Origin: Calidifontimicrobium sp964618555
Lineage (GTDB): Bacteria > Pseudomonadota > Gammaproteobacteria > Burkholderiales > Burkholderiaceae_C
Length of the DNA stretch: 7,501 bases
NCBI GenBank assembly: GCA_964618555.1
Contig: CAZUBF010000162.1
Span: forward strand, 1-7,501
Reading direction: 5' to 3'
In this document: piece after piece, positions 1 to 7,170 of the stretch
Layout: each line of letters begins with the position of its first letter
How positions within the stretch are numbered: position 1 is the stretch's first letter
Translations under genes and position numbers: made by a program
The notes under the pieces: model-generated
The model's database searches: none
What the model was told of the DNA's origin: nothing
What the model saw: the letters and a program-made list of their open reading frames with translations, nothing else

Positions 1-1
1 C

Positions 2-160
2 GGCGGCGGCGCGCTGCTGCGCGACCTCGACCGCCTGCTCGCCGAGGAGACCGGGCTGCCGGTGCTCGTCGCCGAGGACCCGCTGACCTGCGTCGTGCGC
101 GGCTGCGGCATGGCGCTCGAGCGCATGGAACGCCTCGGCTCGATCTTCACCTACGAGTAA
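2..160 (+). CDS. mreB: Rod-shape-determining actin homologue MreB, C-terminal end (5' truncated)
   Basis: Only the last 52 codons are present, ending at TAA 158-160; the start lies outside the window. MreB is the bacterial actin that forms membrane-bound filaments and orients the cell-wall elongation machinery. The visible part opens with GGGALLRDLD, the glycine-rich segment near the nucleotide site in the MreB/actin fold. It continues with EETGLPV and VAEDPLTCVVRG, both strongly conserved in MreB C-termini, and closes with the RLGSIF tail typical of proteobacterial MreB. It lies 33 bp upstream of mreC in the same orientation, the classic mreBCD order. Recognition is firm despite the truncation. 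Confidence 0.93.
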   Translation, partial: GGGALLRDLDRLLAEETGLPVLVAEDPLTCVVRGCGMALERMERLGSIFTYE

Positions 161-193
161 GCGCCGCCAACGGGCGCCGGCGCGTCGCGCACC

Positions 194-1111
194 ATGCCGC
201 TGGGCACGCTCGACCGCACCCCGCCGCCGTTCTTCCGCCAGGGCCACTCGGCCCTGACGCGGCTCGTGTTCTTCTCGTCGCTGGCGGTGTTCCTGATGGT
301 CGCCGACACGCGCTTCGAGGTGGTGCAGCACCTGCGCGCGGCGATCGCCACGGTGCTGCACCCGGTGCAGCTCGCGCTGCGCGTGCCGGTCGAGATGGTC
401 GCCGGCGGCCGCGACTACCTGCAGGGGCTGCAGCGGGCGCTGGCCTCCGAGCAGCGGGCGCAGCAGCAGCTCGCCGCGCAGGCCGCGCTGCTGGCGCGCG
501 CCGGCCAGCTCGAGGCCGAGAACCAGGCGCTGCGCGGCCTGCTCGCGCTGGGGCCGACGCTGGCGCCGCGCGCCACCGCCGCCGAGGTGCTGTACGAGGC
601 CGCCGACCCGTTCTCGCGCAAGCTGTTCGTCGACCGCGGCGCGACGCACGGCATCCGCGCCGGCGCGCCGGTGCTCACCGCGCAGGGCGTGCTCGGGCAG
701 GTCACGCGCGTGTACCCGCTGGCCAGCGAGGTCACGCTGCTGGTCGACAAGGACGCCGCGATTCCGGTGCTCAACCGCCGCACGCTGCAGCGCAGCGTGG
801 CCTACGGCGGCCCGTCGGGCGGCAGCGCGATGGAGCTGCGCTTCGTGCCCGGCAACGCCGATGTGGCGCCCGGCGACGAGCTCGAGACCTCGGGCGTCGA
901 CGGCGTGTACCCGCCCGGGCTGGCGGTGGCGCGCGTGCTCGGCGTCGATCGGCTGGCGGAGGGTGGTTTCGCCCGCGTGCGGCTCGCCCCCGCCGCCGCG
1001 CCCGACGCGGTGCGCCACGTGCTGCTGCTCGAGCCGCTGGGCGCGCTGATGCCGCCGCGCCCCGCCACGGAGGCACGCGACGACGCTGCGCCACGCGCGC
1101 CGGGCCCATGA
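194..1111 (+). CDS. mreC: Rod-shape-determining protein MreC
   Basis: MreC is a bitopic inner-membrane protein whose periplasmic part oligomerises and binds PBP2, helping to activate the elongasome. The 305-residue product fits the family. A short cytoplasmic N-terminus (MPLGTLDRTPPPFFRQG) is followed by one membrane segment at about residues 21-38 and a periplasmic alpha-helical, probably coiled-coil stretch rich in Gln, Ala and Leu at about 75-118. Two beta domains follow at about 125-283, with the family signatures DRGATHGIRAG (147-157) and SGVDGVYPPGLAVARV (233-248). The tail after residue 286 is Pro/Ala-rich and looks disordered. The ATG at 194 was chosen because its N-terminus matches the usual betaproteobacterial MreC start, although I see no clear Shine-Dalgarno sequence. 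Its stop overlaps the mreD start. Confidence 0.95.
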   Translation: MPLGTLDRTPPPFFRQGHSALTRLVFFSSLAVFLMVADTRFEVVQHLRAAIATVLHPVQLALRVPVEMVAGGRDYLQGLQRALASEQRAQQQLAAQAALLARAGQLEAENQALRGLLALGPTLAPRATAAEVLYEAADPFSRKLFVDRGATHGIRAGAPVLTAQGVLGQVTRVYPLASEVTLLVDKDAAIPVLNRRTLQRSVAYGGPSGGSAMELRFVPGNADVAPGDELETSGVDGVYPPGLAVARVLGVDRLAEGGFARVRLAPAAAPDAVRHVLLLEPLGALMPPRPATEARDDAAPRAPGP

Positions 1112-1629
1112 TCCTGCCGCGCGCCGCCGACCAGCTGCTGCTGCCGGCCAACCCCTGGTTCATCGCTTTCTCGCTGCTCGTGGCGCTGGGGCTGAACCTG
1201 CTGCCGCTGGGCCGCGTGCCGGCGATGCCCGACCTGGTCGCGCTGGCGCTGGTGTTCTGGAACGTGCACCAACCGCGTCGCGTCGGCGTGGGCATTGCGT
1301 TCGTGCTCGGGCTGGCGATGGACGTGCACGAGGCCAGCCTGCTCGGCCAGCACGCGCTGGCGTACACGCTGCTGTCGTACTTCGCGATCACGATCCACCG
1401 CCGGCTGCTGTGGTTCGGCGTGTGGTCGCAGATGCTGCAGGTCGCCCCGCTGTTCGTCGCCGCCGCCGCGGTGTCGACGCTGGTGCGGCTGGCCGCCGGC
1501 GACACCTTCGCCGGCTGGGGCCTGTTCGCCGCGCCGCTGATCCAGGCGGCACTGTGGCCGCTGGCCAGCTGGGTGCTTCTCGCCCCGCAGCGCAGGCCGC
1601 CCGATCCGGACGAAAATCGGCCCCTGTGA
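1108..1629 (+). CDS. mreD: Rod-shape-determining membrane protein MreD
   Basis: MreD is a small polytopic inner-membrane protein that works with MreC in the elongation complex; its biochemical role is not settled. The product has 173 residues, a normal length. Hydrophobic segments lie at about residues 16-35, 39-54, 58-76, 81-97, 106-127 and 138-159, giving five or six membrane spans. The N-terminal LLPANP and the LNLLPLGR-(V/W)-P stretch are typical of betaproteobacterial MreD, as is the conserved GLAMDVHEASLLGQHAL region (68-84), whose acidic residue and glycines sit near a membrane face. The start ATG overlaps the mreC stop (ATGA at 1108-1111), which implies translational coupling. The charged C-terminus (PQRRPPDPDENRPL) is probably cytoplasmic. 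Confidence 0.93.
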   Translation: MILPRAADQLLLPANPWFIAFSLLVALGLNLLPLGRVPAMPDLVALALVFWNVHQPRRVGVGIAFVLGLAMDVHEASLLGQHALAYTLLSYFAITIHRRLLWFGVWSQMLQVAPLFVAAAAVSTLVRLAAGDTFAGWGLFAAPLIQAALWPLASWVLLAPQRRPPDPDENRPL

Positions 1630-1654
1630 CCCACGCGTCGACCATGCCACGCGC

Positions 1655-1666
1655 CCCGGCGCCGGG
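1655..1666. repeat. 12-bp perfect palindrome in the mreD-mrdA gap
   Basis: CCCGGCGCCGGG reads the same on both strands. It lies 25 bp after the mreD stop in a G+C-rich gap of 102 bp. No function can be assigned; in RNA it could form a short stem only by base pairing between molecules or with neighbouring G/C runs. Confidence 0.5.
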
Positions 1667-1683
1667 CTGCCCCACCCCGGGCC

Positions 1684-1728
1684 CGCCCCCCGAGGCGACG
1701 GCTCGGCATACCCGCCGAGCGGGGGGCG
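1684..1728 (+). promoter_or_regulatory. Composite hairpin immediately before the mrdA start
   Basis: An outer 9-bp stem pairs CGCCCCCCG (1684-1692) with CGGGGGGCG (1720-1728). Inside it, GCTCGGC (1701-1707) pairs with GCCGAGC (1714-1720) around the loop ATACCC. The two stems share base 1720, so together they give about 15 bp with a 9-nt bulge on the 5' side. The 3' arm covers the purine-rich GAGCGGGGGG that is the only possible ribosome-binding region for mrdA, whose GTG starts at 1732. The structure is visible in the sequence. A role in limiting PBP2 translation is inference; it could instead be a dispersed palindromic repeat. There is no U-tract after it, so it does not look like an intrinsic terminator. 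Confidence 0.55.
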
Positions 1729-1731
1729 CGC

Positions 1732-3726
1732 GTGGCTGAGCTGAAGAACGTCGAGCACGAGCTCGACCGCTTCCGCCACCGCATCTTCGCCGCGGTCGGC
1801 TTCGTGCTGCTGGGCTTCTCGCTGCTCGTCGCACGCATGGTCTACCTGCAGGTGGTCCGCCACGACGAGCTGTCGACGCGCGCCGAGAGCAATCGCATCG
1901 CCGTGCTGCCGGTGGTGCCCGACCGCGGGCTGATCGTCGACCGCCACGGCGTCGTGCTGGCCAGCAACTACTCGGCCTACACGCTCGAGATCACGCCGTC
2001 GAAGGTCGACGACGTCGACGCGACGATCGACGCACTGGCCGAACTGGTCGAGATCCGCGCCAGCGACCGGCGGCGCTTCAAGCGCCTGCGCGAGGAGGGC
2101 AAGAGCTTCGACTCGATCCCGATCCGCACCAAGCTCGGCGACGAGGAGGTGGCGCGCTTCGTCGCGCAGCGCTGGCGCTTTCCCGGCGTCGAGGTCAACG
2201 CCCGGCTGTTCCGCCACTACCCGCTCGGCGAGGCGGGCTCGCACCTGATCGGCTACATCGGCCGCATCAACGCCGCCGAGAAGAAGGCGATGGAGGACTG
2301 GGACGACGAGGTGCAGGCCAACTACCGCGGCACCGAGCACATCGGCAAGCTCGGTCTCGAGCAGAGCTACGAGGCCGACCTGCACGGCGTCACCGGCTTC
2401 GCCGAGGTCGAGACCACCGCCGGCGGGCGCGCGGTGCGCCAGCTGCGCGCGACGCCGGCAACGCCGGGGCACACGCTGGTGCTGTCGGTGGACATCAAGC
2501 TGCAGGCGCTGGTCGAGCAGCTGTACGGCGACCGGCGCGGCGCGCTGGTCGCGCTCGACCCGCGCAACGGCGAGGTGCTGGCCTTCGTCAGCAAGCCCAC
2601 GTTCGACCCGAACCTGTTCGTCGACGGCATCGACCACGACTCCTGGCGCGAGCTCAACGAGAGCATCGACAAGCCGCTGCTCAACCGTGCGCTGCGCGGC
2701 ACCTACCCGCCCGGATCGACCTTCAAGCCGTTCATGGCGATGGCGGCGCTGAACAGCGGCAAGCGCGGCCCCGACGTGATCGTGCACGACGGCGGCAGCT
2801 TCATGTTCGGCAACCACCGCTTCCGCAGCCACGGCGACAAGGGCCTGGGGCCGGTGGACATGCGCCGCTCGATCGTGAAGTCGAGCAACGTCTACTACTA
2901 CTCGCTGGCCAACGAGATGGGGGTCGACCTGATGCACCAGCAGCTGTCGCCGTTCGGCTTCGGCGCGCGCTCCGAGATCGACCTGGTCGGCGAGGCCACC
3001 GGCGTGCTGCCGTCGACCGAGTGGAAGCGACGCGCCTACCGGCGCCCCGAGCAGCAGAAGTGGTACGCGGGCGAGACGATCTCGCTGGGCATCGGCCAGG
3101 GCTACAACAACTTCACCGTGCTGCAGCTGGCCAAGGCCACCGCCACGCTGGTGTCGGGCGGCCAGCGCTTCCGCCCGCGCCTGGTGCGCGAGATCGAGAA
3201 CGTGGTCGACGGCAGCCGGCGCAGCGCGGCCGGCGACGCGCTCGATCCGCTGCCGCTGGCGCCCGAGCACGTGCGGCTGGTGCGCGACGCGATGCACGAC
3301 GTGACGCAGGAGGGCACGTCGACGCGCGTGTTCGCCGGCGCGCCGTACAAGAGCGGCGGCAAGACCGGCACCGCGCAGGCGGTGGGCGTGCGCCAGAACG
3401 AGAAGTACAACGCCGCGAGGCTGGCCGAGCACCAGCGCGACCACTCGCTGTACGTCGCGTTCGCCCCGGTCGACGCGCCGACCATCGCGCTGGCGGTGGT
3501 CGTCGAGAACGCCGGCTTCGGCGCCGCCGCGGCGGCGCCGATCGCGCGCCGCGTGTTCGACTACTGGCTCACCGGTGTGTACCCGAGCGAGGAGGACATC
3601 GCGCTGACGCGCGAGGGCCGCAGTGCCGCGCCGGTGGGCACGCCGCGCCGCGCCGCCGACGTGCCGCTGCCGGGCGGCGCGACCGCCGCGGCGGCGCAGC
3701 TCGCGATGCGGGAGCCGGCGCGATGA
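1732..3726 (+). CDS. mrdA: Penicillin-binding protein 2, peptidoglycan D,D-transpeptidase MrdA
   Basis: PBP2 is the class B transpeptidase of the elongasome. It crosslinks new glycan strands in the periplasm and pairs with the polymerase RodA. The 664-residue product (E. coli PBP2 has 633) begins with a short cytoplasmic segment and a membrane anchor at about residues 18-40. The non-catalytic pedestal/dimerisation region follows at about 60-235, with RGLIVDRHGVVLA at 65-77. The transpeptidase domain carries all three active-site motifs: STFK at 329-332 with the acylated Ser329, SSN at 384-386, and KTG at 544-546. The extra length is mostly a Pro/Ala-rich C-terminal tail after about residue 610. 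The GTG start at 1732 was chosen because MAELKNVEHELDRF matches family N-termini and no other in-frame start lies nearby. A hairpin sits directly upstream, and the end overlaps a mini-ORF that leads into rodA. Confidence 0.96.
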   Translation: MAELKNVEHELDRFRHRIFAAVGFVLLGFSLLVARMVYLQVVRHDELSTRAESNRIAVLPVVPDRGLIVDRHGVVLASNYSAYTLEITPSKVDDVDATIDALAELVEIRASDRRRFKRLREEGKSFDSIPIRTKLGDEEVARFVAQRWRFPGVEVNARLFRHYPLGEAGSHLIGYIGRINAAEKKAMEDWDDEVQANYRGTEHIGKLGLEQSYEADLHGVTGFAEVETTAGGRAVRQLRATPATPGHTLVLSVDIKLQALVEQLYGDRRGALVALDPRNGEVLAFVSKPTFDPNLFVDGIDHDSWRELNESIDKPLLNRALRGTYPPGSTFKPFMAMAALNSGKRGPDVIVHDGGSFMFGNHRFRSHGDKGLGPVDMRRSIVKSSNVYYYSLANEMGVDLMHQQLSPFGFGARSEIDLVGEATGVLPSTEWKRRAYRRPEQQKWYAGETISLGIGQGYNNFTVLQLAKATATLVSGGQRFRPRLVREIENVVDGSRRSAAGDALDPLPLAPEHVRLVRDAMHDVTQEGTSTRVFAGAPYKSGGKTGTAQAVGVRQNEKYNAARLAEHQRDHSLYVAFAPVDAPTIALAVVVENAGFGAAAAAPIARRVFDYWLTGVYPSEEDIALTREGRSAAPVGTPRRAADVPLPGGATAAAAQLAMREPAR

Positions 3727-3749
3727 GCCGCAGCCAGGTGGTGGCGTGA
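3723..3749 (+). other. Eight-codon mini-ORF bridging mrdA and rodA (possible translational relay)
   Basis: ATG 3723 overlaps the mrdA stop (ATGA), and the mini-ORF stop overlaps the GTG start of rodA (GTGA at 3746-3749). It would encode MSRSQVVA. A Shine-Dalgarno-like GGGAG at 3710-3714 lies 8 nt before its ATG. This geometry would let ribosomes ending mrdA restart on the mini-ORF and then on rodA. The peptide itself is unlikely to be functional. The arrangement could be chance in a tightly packed operon. Confidence 0.3.
3736..3741 (+). promoter_or_regulatory. Probable rodA ribosome binding site
   Basis: AGGTGG, one mismatch from AGGAGG, ends 4 nt before the GTG at 3746. It lies inside the mini-ORF after mrdA. 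It supports GTG 3746 as the rodA start, because the reading frame just upstream contains no other start codon. Confidence 0.5.
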
Positions 3750-4900
3750 ACGCCGTCATCGAACGCCCGTCGCCGTGGCAGCGGCTGCAGCCGGTGCTGC
3801 TGGCCTTCGACCCGTGGCTGCTGCTGGCGGTCGCGCTGCTGGCCGCCGCCGGGCTGGTGGCGATGTACTCGGCGGGCTTCGACCACGGCGCACGCTTCTC
3901 GGGGCACCTGCGCAACATGGGCGTCGGCCTGGCGGTGCTGCTGGTCGTCTCGCAGGTGCCGCCGCAGCGGCTGATGGCACTGGCCGTGCCGCTGTACGTG
4001 CTCGGCGTCGCACTGCTGGTGGCCACGCTGCTGTTCGGCGTCACGAAGAAGGGCGCGACGCGCTGGCTCGACGTCGGCATCGTGATCCAGCCCAGCGAGC
4101 TGATGAAGCTCGCCGTGCCGCTGGTCCTGGCCTGGTGGTTCGACAGGCGCGAGGGCCAGATGCGCGCTGCCGATTTCGTCGTCGCCGCCGGCTTGCTGCT
4201 GCTGCCGTTCGCGCTGATCGTCAGGCAGCCCGACCTGGGCACCTCGCTGCTGGTGCTGTCGGCCGGGCTGTTCGTGATCTTCTTCGCCGGCCTGCCGTGG
4301 CGGCTGATCGTGCCGGTGCTGGCGCTGGGCGCCGCGGGCATCGTCGCGCTGGTGGCGTTCGGCGACGCGATGTGCCAGCCCGAGGTCGACTGGAAGGTGC
4401 TGCGCGAGTACCAGAAGCACCGCGTGTGCACGTTGCTCGACCCGGCTTCCGACCCGCTGGGCAAGGGCTTCCACGTGATCCAGGGGATGATCGCGATCGG
4501 CTCGGGCGGGCTGTGGGGCAAGGGTTTCATGAACGGCACGCAGACCCACCTGGAGTTCATCCCCGAGCGCACCAGCGACTTCATCTTCGCCGCGGTGGCC
4601 GAGGAGTTCGGCCTGGCCGGCGTCGTCGCGCTGCTGCTGGGCTTCGGCTTCCTGATCGTGCGCGGACTGGCCATCGCCGCCGAGGCGCCGACGGTGTTCT
4701 CGCGTCTGCTCGCCGGCGCGGTGTCGCTGACCTTCTTCACCTACGTGTTCGTCAACATCGGCATGGTCAGCGGCATCCTGCCGGTGGTCGGCGTGCCGCT
4801 GCCCTTTGTGAGCTACGGCGGCACCGCGATGGTCACGCTCGGCTTCGGCCTGGGCATCCTGCTGTCGATCGCGAAGAGTCGACGGCTGATGCAGAGCTGA
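3746..4900 (+). CDS. rodA: Peptidoglycan glycosyltransferase RodA (SEDS family)
   Basis: RodA is the SEDS-family lipid II polymerase of the elongasome and partner of PBP2. From GTG 3746 the product has 384 residues (E. coli RodA has 370) with about ten hydrophobic segments. Family signatures are present: ATRWLDVGIVIQPSELMKL (104-122), RQPDLGTSL (160-168), IPERTSDFIFAAVAEEFGL (272-290) and GILPVVGVPLPFVSYGG (343-359). Asp278 in PERTSDF corresponds to the conserved aspartate in the large periplasmic loop that SEDS polymerases need for activity. The frame stays open upstream to 3623, but that part overlaps mrdA and reads as Arg/Pro-rich noise, so the later GTG is preferred. N-terminal FDPWLLLAVALLAAAGLVAMYSAG is normal for RodA. 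It is the last gene of the operon and converges on the sensor kinase gene. Confidence 0.95.
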   Translation: MNAVIERPSPWQRLQPVLLAFDPWLLLAVALLAAAGLVAMYSAGFDHGARFSGHLRNMGVGLAVLLVVSQVPPQRLMALAVPLYVLGVALLVATLLFGVTKKGATRWLDVGIVIQPSELMKLAVPLVLAWWFDRREGQMRAADFVVAAGLLLLPFALIVRQPDLGTSLLVLSAGLFVIFFAGLPWRLIVPVLALGAAGIVALVAFGDAMCQPEVDWKVLREYQKHRVCTLLDPASDPLGKGFHVIQGMIAIGSGGLWGKGFMNGTQTHLEFIPERTSDFIFAAVAEEFGLAGVVALLLGFGFLIVRGLAIAAEAPTVFSRLLAGAVSLTFFTYVFVNIGMVSGILPVVGVPLPFVSYGGTAMVTLGFGLGILLSIAKSRRLMQS

Positions 4901-4931
4901 GGTCGCGCGCCGTCAGGCCGCGGCGCCGACC
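4901..4931. terminator. Bulged stem-loop at the convergent rodA / kinase junction
   Basis: GGTCG-C-GCGCCG (4901-4912) pairs with CGGCGC-CGACC (4921-4931) around an 8-nt loop, giving 11 bp with one bulged C. It begins at the base after the rodA stop and its loop contains the kinase stop codon (4913-4915). As it is nearly symmetric, it would form in transcripts from either side. No T-run follows on either strand, so a classical intrinsic terminator is not shown. It may be a bidirectional or Rho-assisted end, or an mRNA 3'-end stabiliser. Confidence 0.42.
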
Positions 4932-6412
4932 CCGCCTTCGTCGCCAACCACCGGGAAGCGCACCGTGAACCGCGTGCCCGGGCCATGCGGCGCCGGTTGA
5001 CGCGGGTGCGCGTCCTCGACGCTCAGCGTGGCGCCGTGCTGCGTGGCGATCTCGCGCACGATCGCCAGCCCCAGCCCGCTGCCGTCGACGTTCGTCCCGA
5101 GCGCGCGGTAGAAGGGCTGGAACACCAGGTCGCGCTCGCCCTCGGGGATGCCGGGGCCGGTGTCCTCGACCTGCAGCACCGCGACCTGGCCGAACGGGTC
5201 GGCGAGCACGCGCACCGTCACCGTGCCACCCGCGGGGGTGTACTGCAGTGCGTTGTCGACCAGGTTGCGGATCAGCTCGCGCACCAGCACCGGCTGGCCG
5301 CGCATCGTCGGCACGCCCTCCGACGGCGTCGGCCCCTCGTAGCCCAGGTCGATGCGTTTGTCGATGGCCTTGGGCACGAAGTCCTCGACGGTCTCGACGG
5401 CCAACAGCGCCAGGTTGAAGCGCTGCTGGCGCAGCGCCTGCTCGCGGTCCTCGGCGCGCGCCATCGCCAGCAGTTGGTTGACCATGTGCGCGGCGCGCTG
5501 GCTCGACAGCGCGATCTGCTGCAGCGAACGCTTCACCGACTGCGCGTCGCCGCCGGCGTCGATCTCTCGCTGCGCCAGTTCGGCCTGCGTGCGCAGCCCG
5601 GCCAGCGGGGTCTTCAACTGGTGCGCCGCGTCGGCCAGGAAGTGCTTCTGCGCGCCCATCGAGTGGTCCAGCCGCGCGAGCAGGTCGTTGATCGCGCGCA
5701 CCAGCGGCGTCACTTCCTCGGGCGCCTCGCGCTCCTCGATCGGGCTGAGGTCGTGCGCCTCGCGCTGGCGGATGCGCTGCTGCAGCGCGTTCAGCGGCGC
5801 CAGCCCGCGTCCCAACGCCAGCCACACCAGCACCACCGCCACCGGAAGGATCACGAACTGCGGCAGGATCACGCCCTTGATGATCTCGGTGGCCAGCCGC
5901 GAGCGCCGGTCCAGCGTCTCGGCCACCTGCACCAGCGGCGGCTGCTCGGCCCCTTCGAGCGGCAGCGCGACCCAGACATAGGCCACGCGCACCGACTCGT
6001 CCTGCACCACGTCGTCGCGGAACCTCAGCGTGCCCGGCTCGGCCTTCACCCCCACCGGCACGGGCAGCACGCGGTCGCCGGCCACCAGTTCGCCGCGCAG
6101 TCCGAGCACCTGGTAGTAGATCGCGCCGCCCTCCTCGCCGCGCAGCACGTCGGCGACGGTCGACGTCAGCCCCGGCGGCAGGCGGATCCCGCGCGGTGCC
6201 TCGGCCTGCAGCACGATGCGCTGCGCCACGTGGCGCGCCAGTTCGCCGAGGTCGCGGTCGTACGGGCGGTTGGCGATGCCCTGCGCGACGACCCAGGTCA
6301 CGCCCATGCTCATCGGCCACAGCAGCAGCAGTGGCGCGAGCATCCAGTCGAGGATCTCGCCGAGCAGCGAGCGCTGCTCCGGCAGTCGGGGGGCCATCGT
6401 GCGCGCGAGCAT
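4913..6412 (-). CDS. TctE/QseC-like membrane sensor histidine kinase
   Basis: This inner-membrane kinase senses a periplasmic signal and phosphorylates its partner regulator, encoded 25 bp upstream. The 499-residue product has a first membrane segment at about 22-44 and a periplasmic domain at about 45-178 resembling the two-component sensor kinase N-terminal domain of TctE-type proteins. A second membrane segment lies at about 180-201, followed by a HAMP linker to about 254. The H-box FLADAAHQLKTPLAGLRTQ carries His264, the expected phosphorylation site. The ATP-binding domain has the N-box with Asn387 (RNLVDNALQY), the G1 box DTGPG from Asp417 and the G2 box GSGLGL at 444-449. The ATG at 6412 lacks a clear ribosome site; an ATG five codons later is an alternative. 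The signal is unknown: no tricarboxylate transporter genes are nearby, so the TctE likeness does not fix the ligand. Confidence 0.92.
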   Translation of the reverse strand: MLARTMAPRLPEQRSLLGEILDWMLAPLLLLWPMSMGVTWVVAQGIANRPYDRDLGELARHVAQRIVLQAEAPRGIRLPPGLTSTVADVLRGEEGGAIYYQVLGLRGELVAGDRVLPVPVGVKAEPGTLRFRDDVVQDESVRVAYVWVALPLEGAEQPPLVQVAETLDRRSRLATEIIKGVILPQFVILPVAVVLVWLALGRGLAPLNALQQRIRQREAHDLSPIEEREAPEEVTPLVRAINDLLARLDHSMGAQKHFLADAAHQLKTPLAGLRTQAELAQREIDAGGDAQSVKRSLQQIALSSQRAAHMVNQLLAMARAEDREQALRQQRFNLALLAVETVEDFVPKAIDKRIDLGYEGPTPSEGVPTMRGQPVLVRELIRNLVDNALQYTPAGGTVTVRVLADPFGQVAVLQVEDTGPGIPEGERDLVFQPFYRALGTNVDGSGLGLAIVREIATQHGATLSVEDAHPRQPAPHGPGTRFTVRFPVVGDEGGVGAAA

Positions 6413-6413
6413 A

Positions 6414-6434
6414 GCCGCGGCGCGCGGCCGCGGC
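6414..6434 (-). repeat. Short hairpin between regulator and kinase genes
   Basis: GCCGCGG (6414-6420) pairs with CCGCGGC (6428-6434) around a 7-nt loop. It fills most of the 25-bp gap between the two cistrons and lies just upstream of the kinase start. This could lower kinase translation relative to the regulator, but in such G+C-rich DNA a 7-bp stem may be chance. Confidence 0.35.
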
Positions 6435-6437
6435 GGG

Positions 6438-7109
<672 letters not shown>

Positions 7110-7116
7110 CGCGTCG

Positions 7117-7122
7117 TCTCCC
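7117..7122 (-). promoter_or_regulatory. Ribosome binding site of the response regulator
   Basis: On the minus strand this reads GGGAGA, ending 7 nt before the ATG whose first base is 7109. Clear Shine-Dalgarno sequences are rare in this window, so it is good support for this start. Confidence 0.65.
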
Positions 7123-7156
7123 GCGCGGCCGCGTCGGGGTGCGCGGCCTGCGTGCC

Positions 7157-7170
7157 GATTCTAGGGATTC
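7157..7170. repeat. GATTC direct repeat upstream of the response regulator
   Basis: GATTC occurs at 7157-7161 and again at 7166-7170, 9 bp apart start to start; on the minus strand the pair reads GAATC-N4-GAATC. OmpR-family regulators often bind tandem half-sites about 10-11 bp apart, so this could be an autoregulatory site. The spacing is slightly short and the motif is brief. It overlaps the candidate -10 box of the regulator promoter. Confidence 0.3.
7158..7163 (-). promoter_or_regulatory. Candidate -10 box for the response regulator promoter
   Basis: On the minus strand this reads TAGAAT, five of six matches to TATAAT. It would start transcription near 7151, leaving a leader of about 40 nt before ATG 7109. 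No good -35 hexamer lies 16-18 bp upstream (that position falls in the dyad at 7167-7193), which would suit an activator-dependent promoter. This is a motif call only. Confidence 0.38.

Noticed and set aside
161..177. A 5-bp hairpin (GCGCC/GGCGC) in the mreB-mreC gap, considered as an attenuator
   Set aside because: The stem is short and has no T-run after it. Such stems arise by chance in sequence of this composition.
1644..1739. A 31-codon plus-strand ORF from ATG 1644 that overlaps the mrdA start, considered as a leader peptide
   Set aside because: There is no Shine-Dalgarno ahead of it, its product is Pro/Arg/Ala-rich as any frame here would be, and it has no codon run that suggests attenuation.
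3623..3745. An extended RodA N-terminus from ATG 3623
   Set aside because: The added residues are Arg/Pro/Ala-rich, overlap the coding end of mrdA and do not resemble RodA. GTG 3746 gives the family N-terminus.
802..4740. A 1,312-codon open frame on the minus strand across mreC, mreD, mrdA and rodA
   Set aside because: It lies wholly antisense to well-recognised genes. Its product is low-complexity and rich in His, Arg, Gln and Ala with no family signature. Long antisense frames are expected where third codon positions are nearly all G/C.
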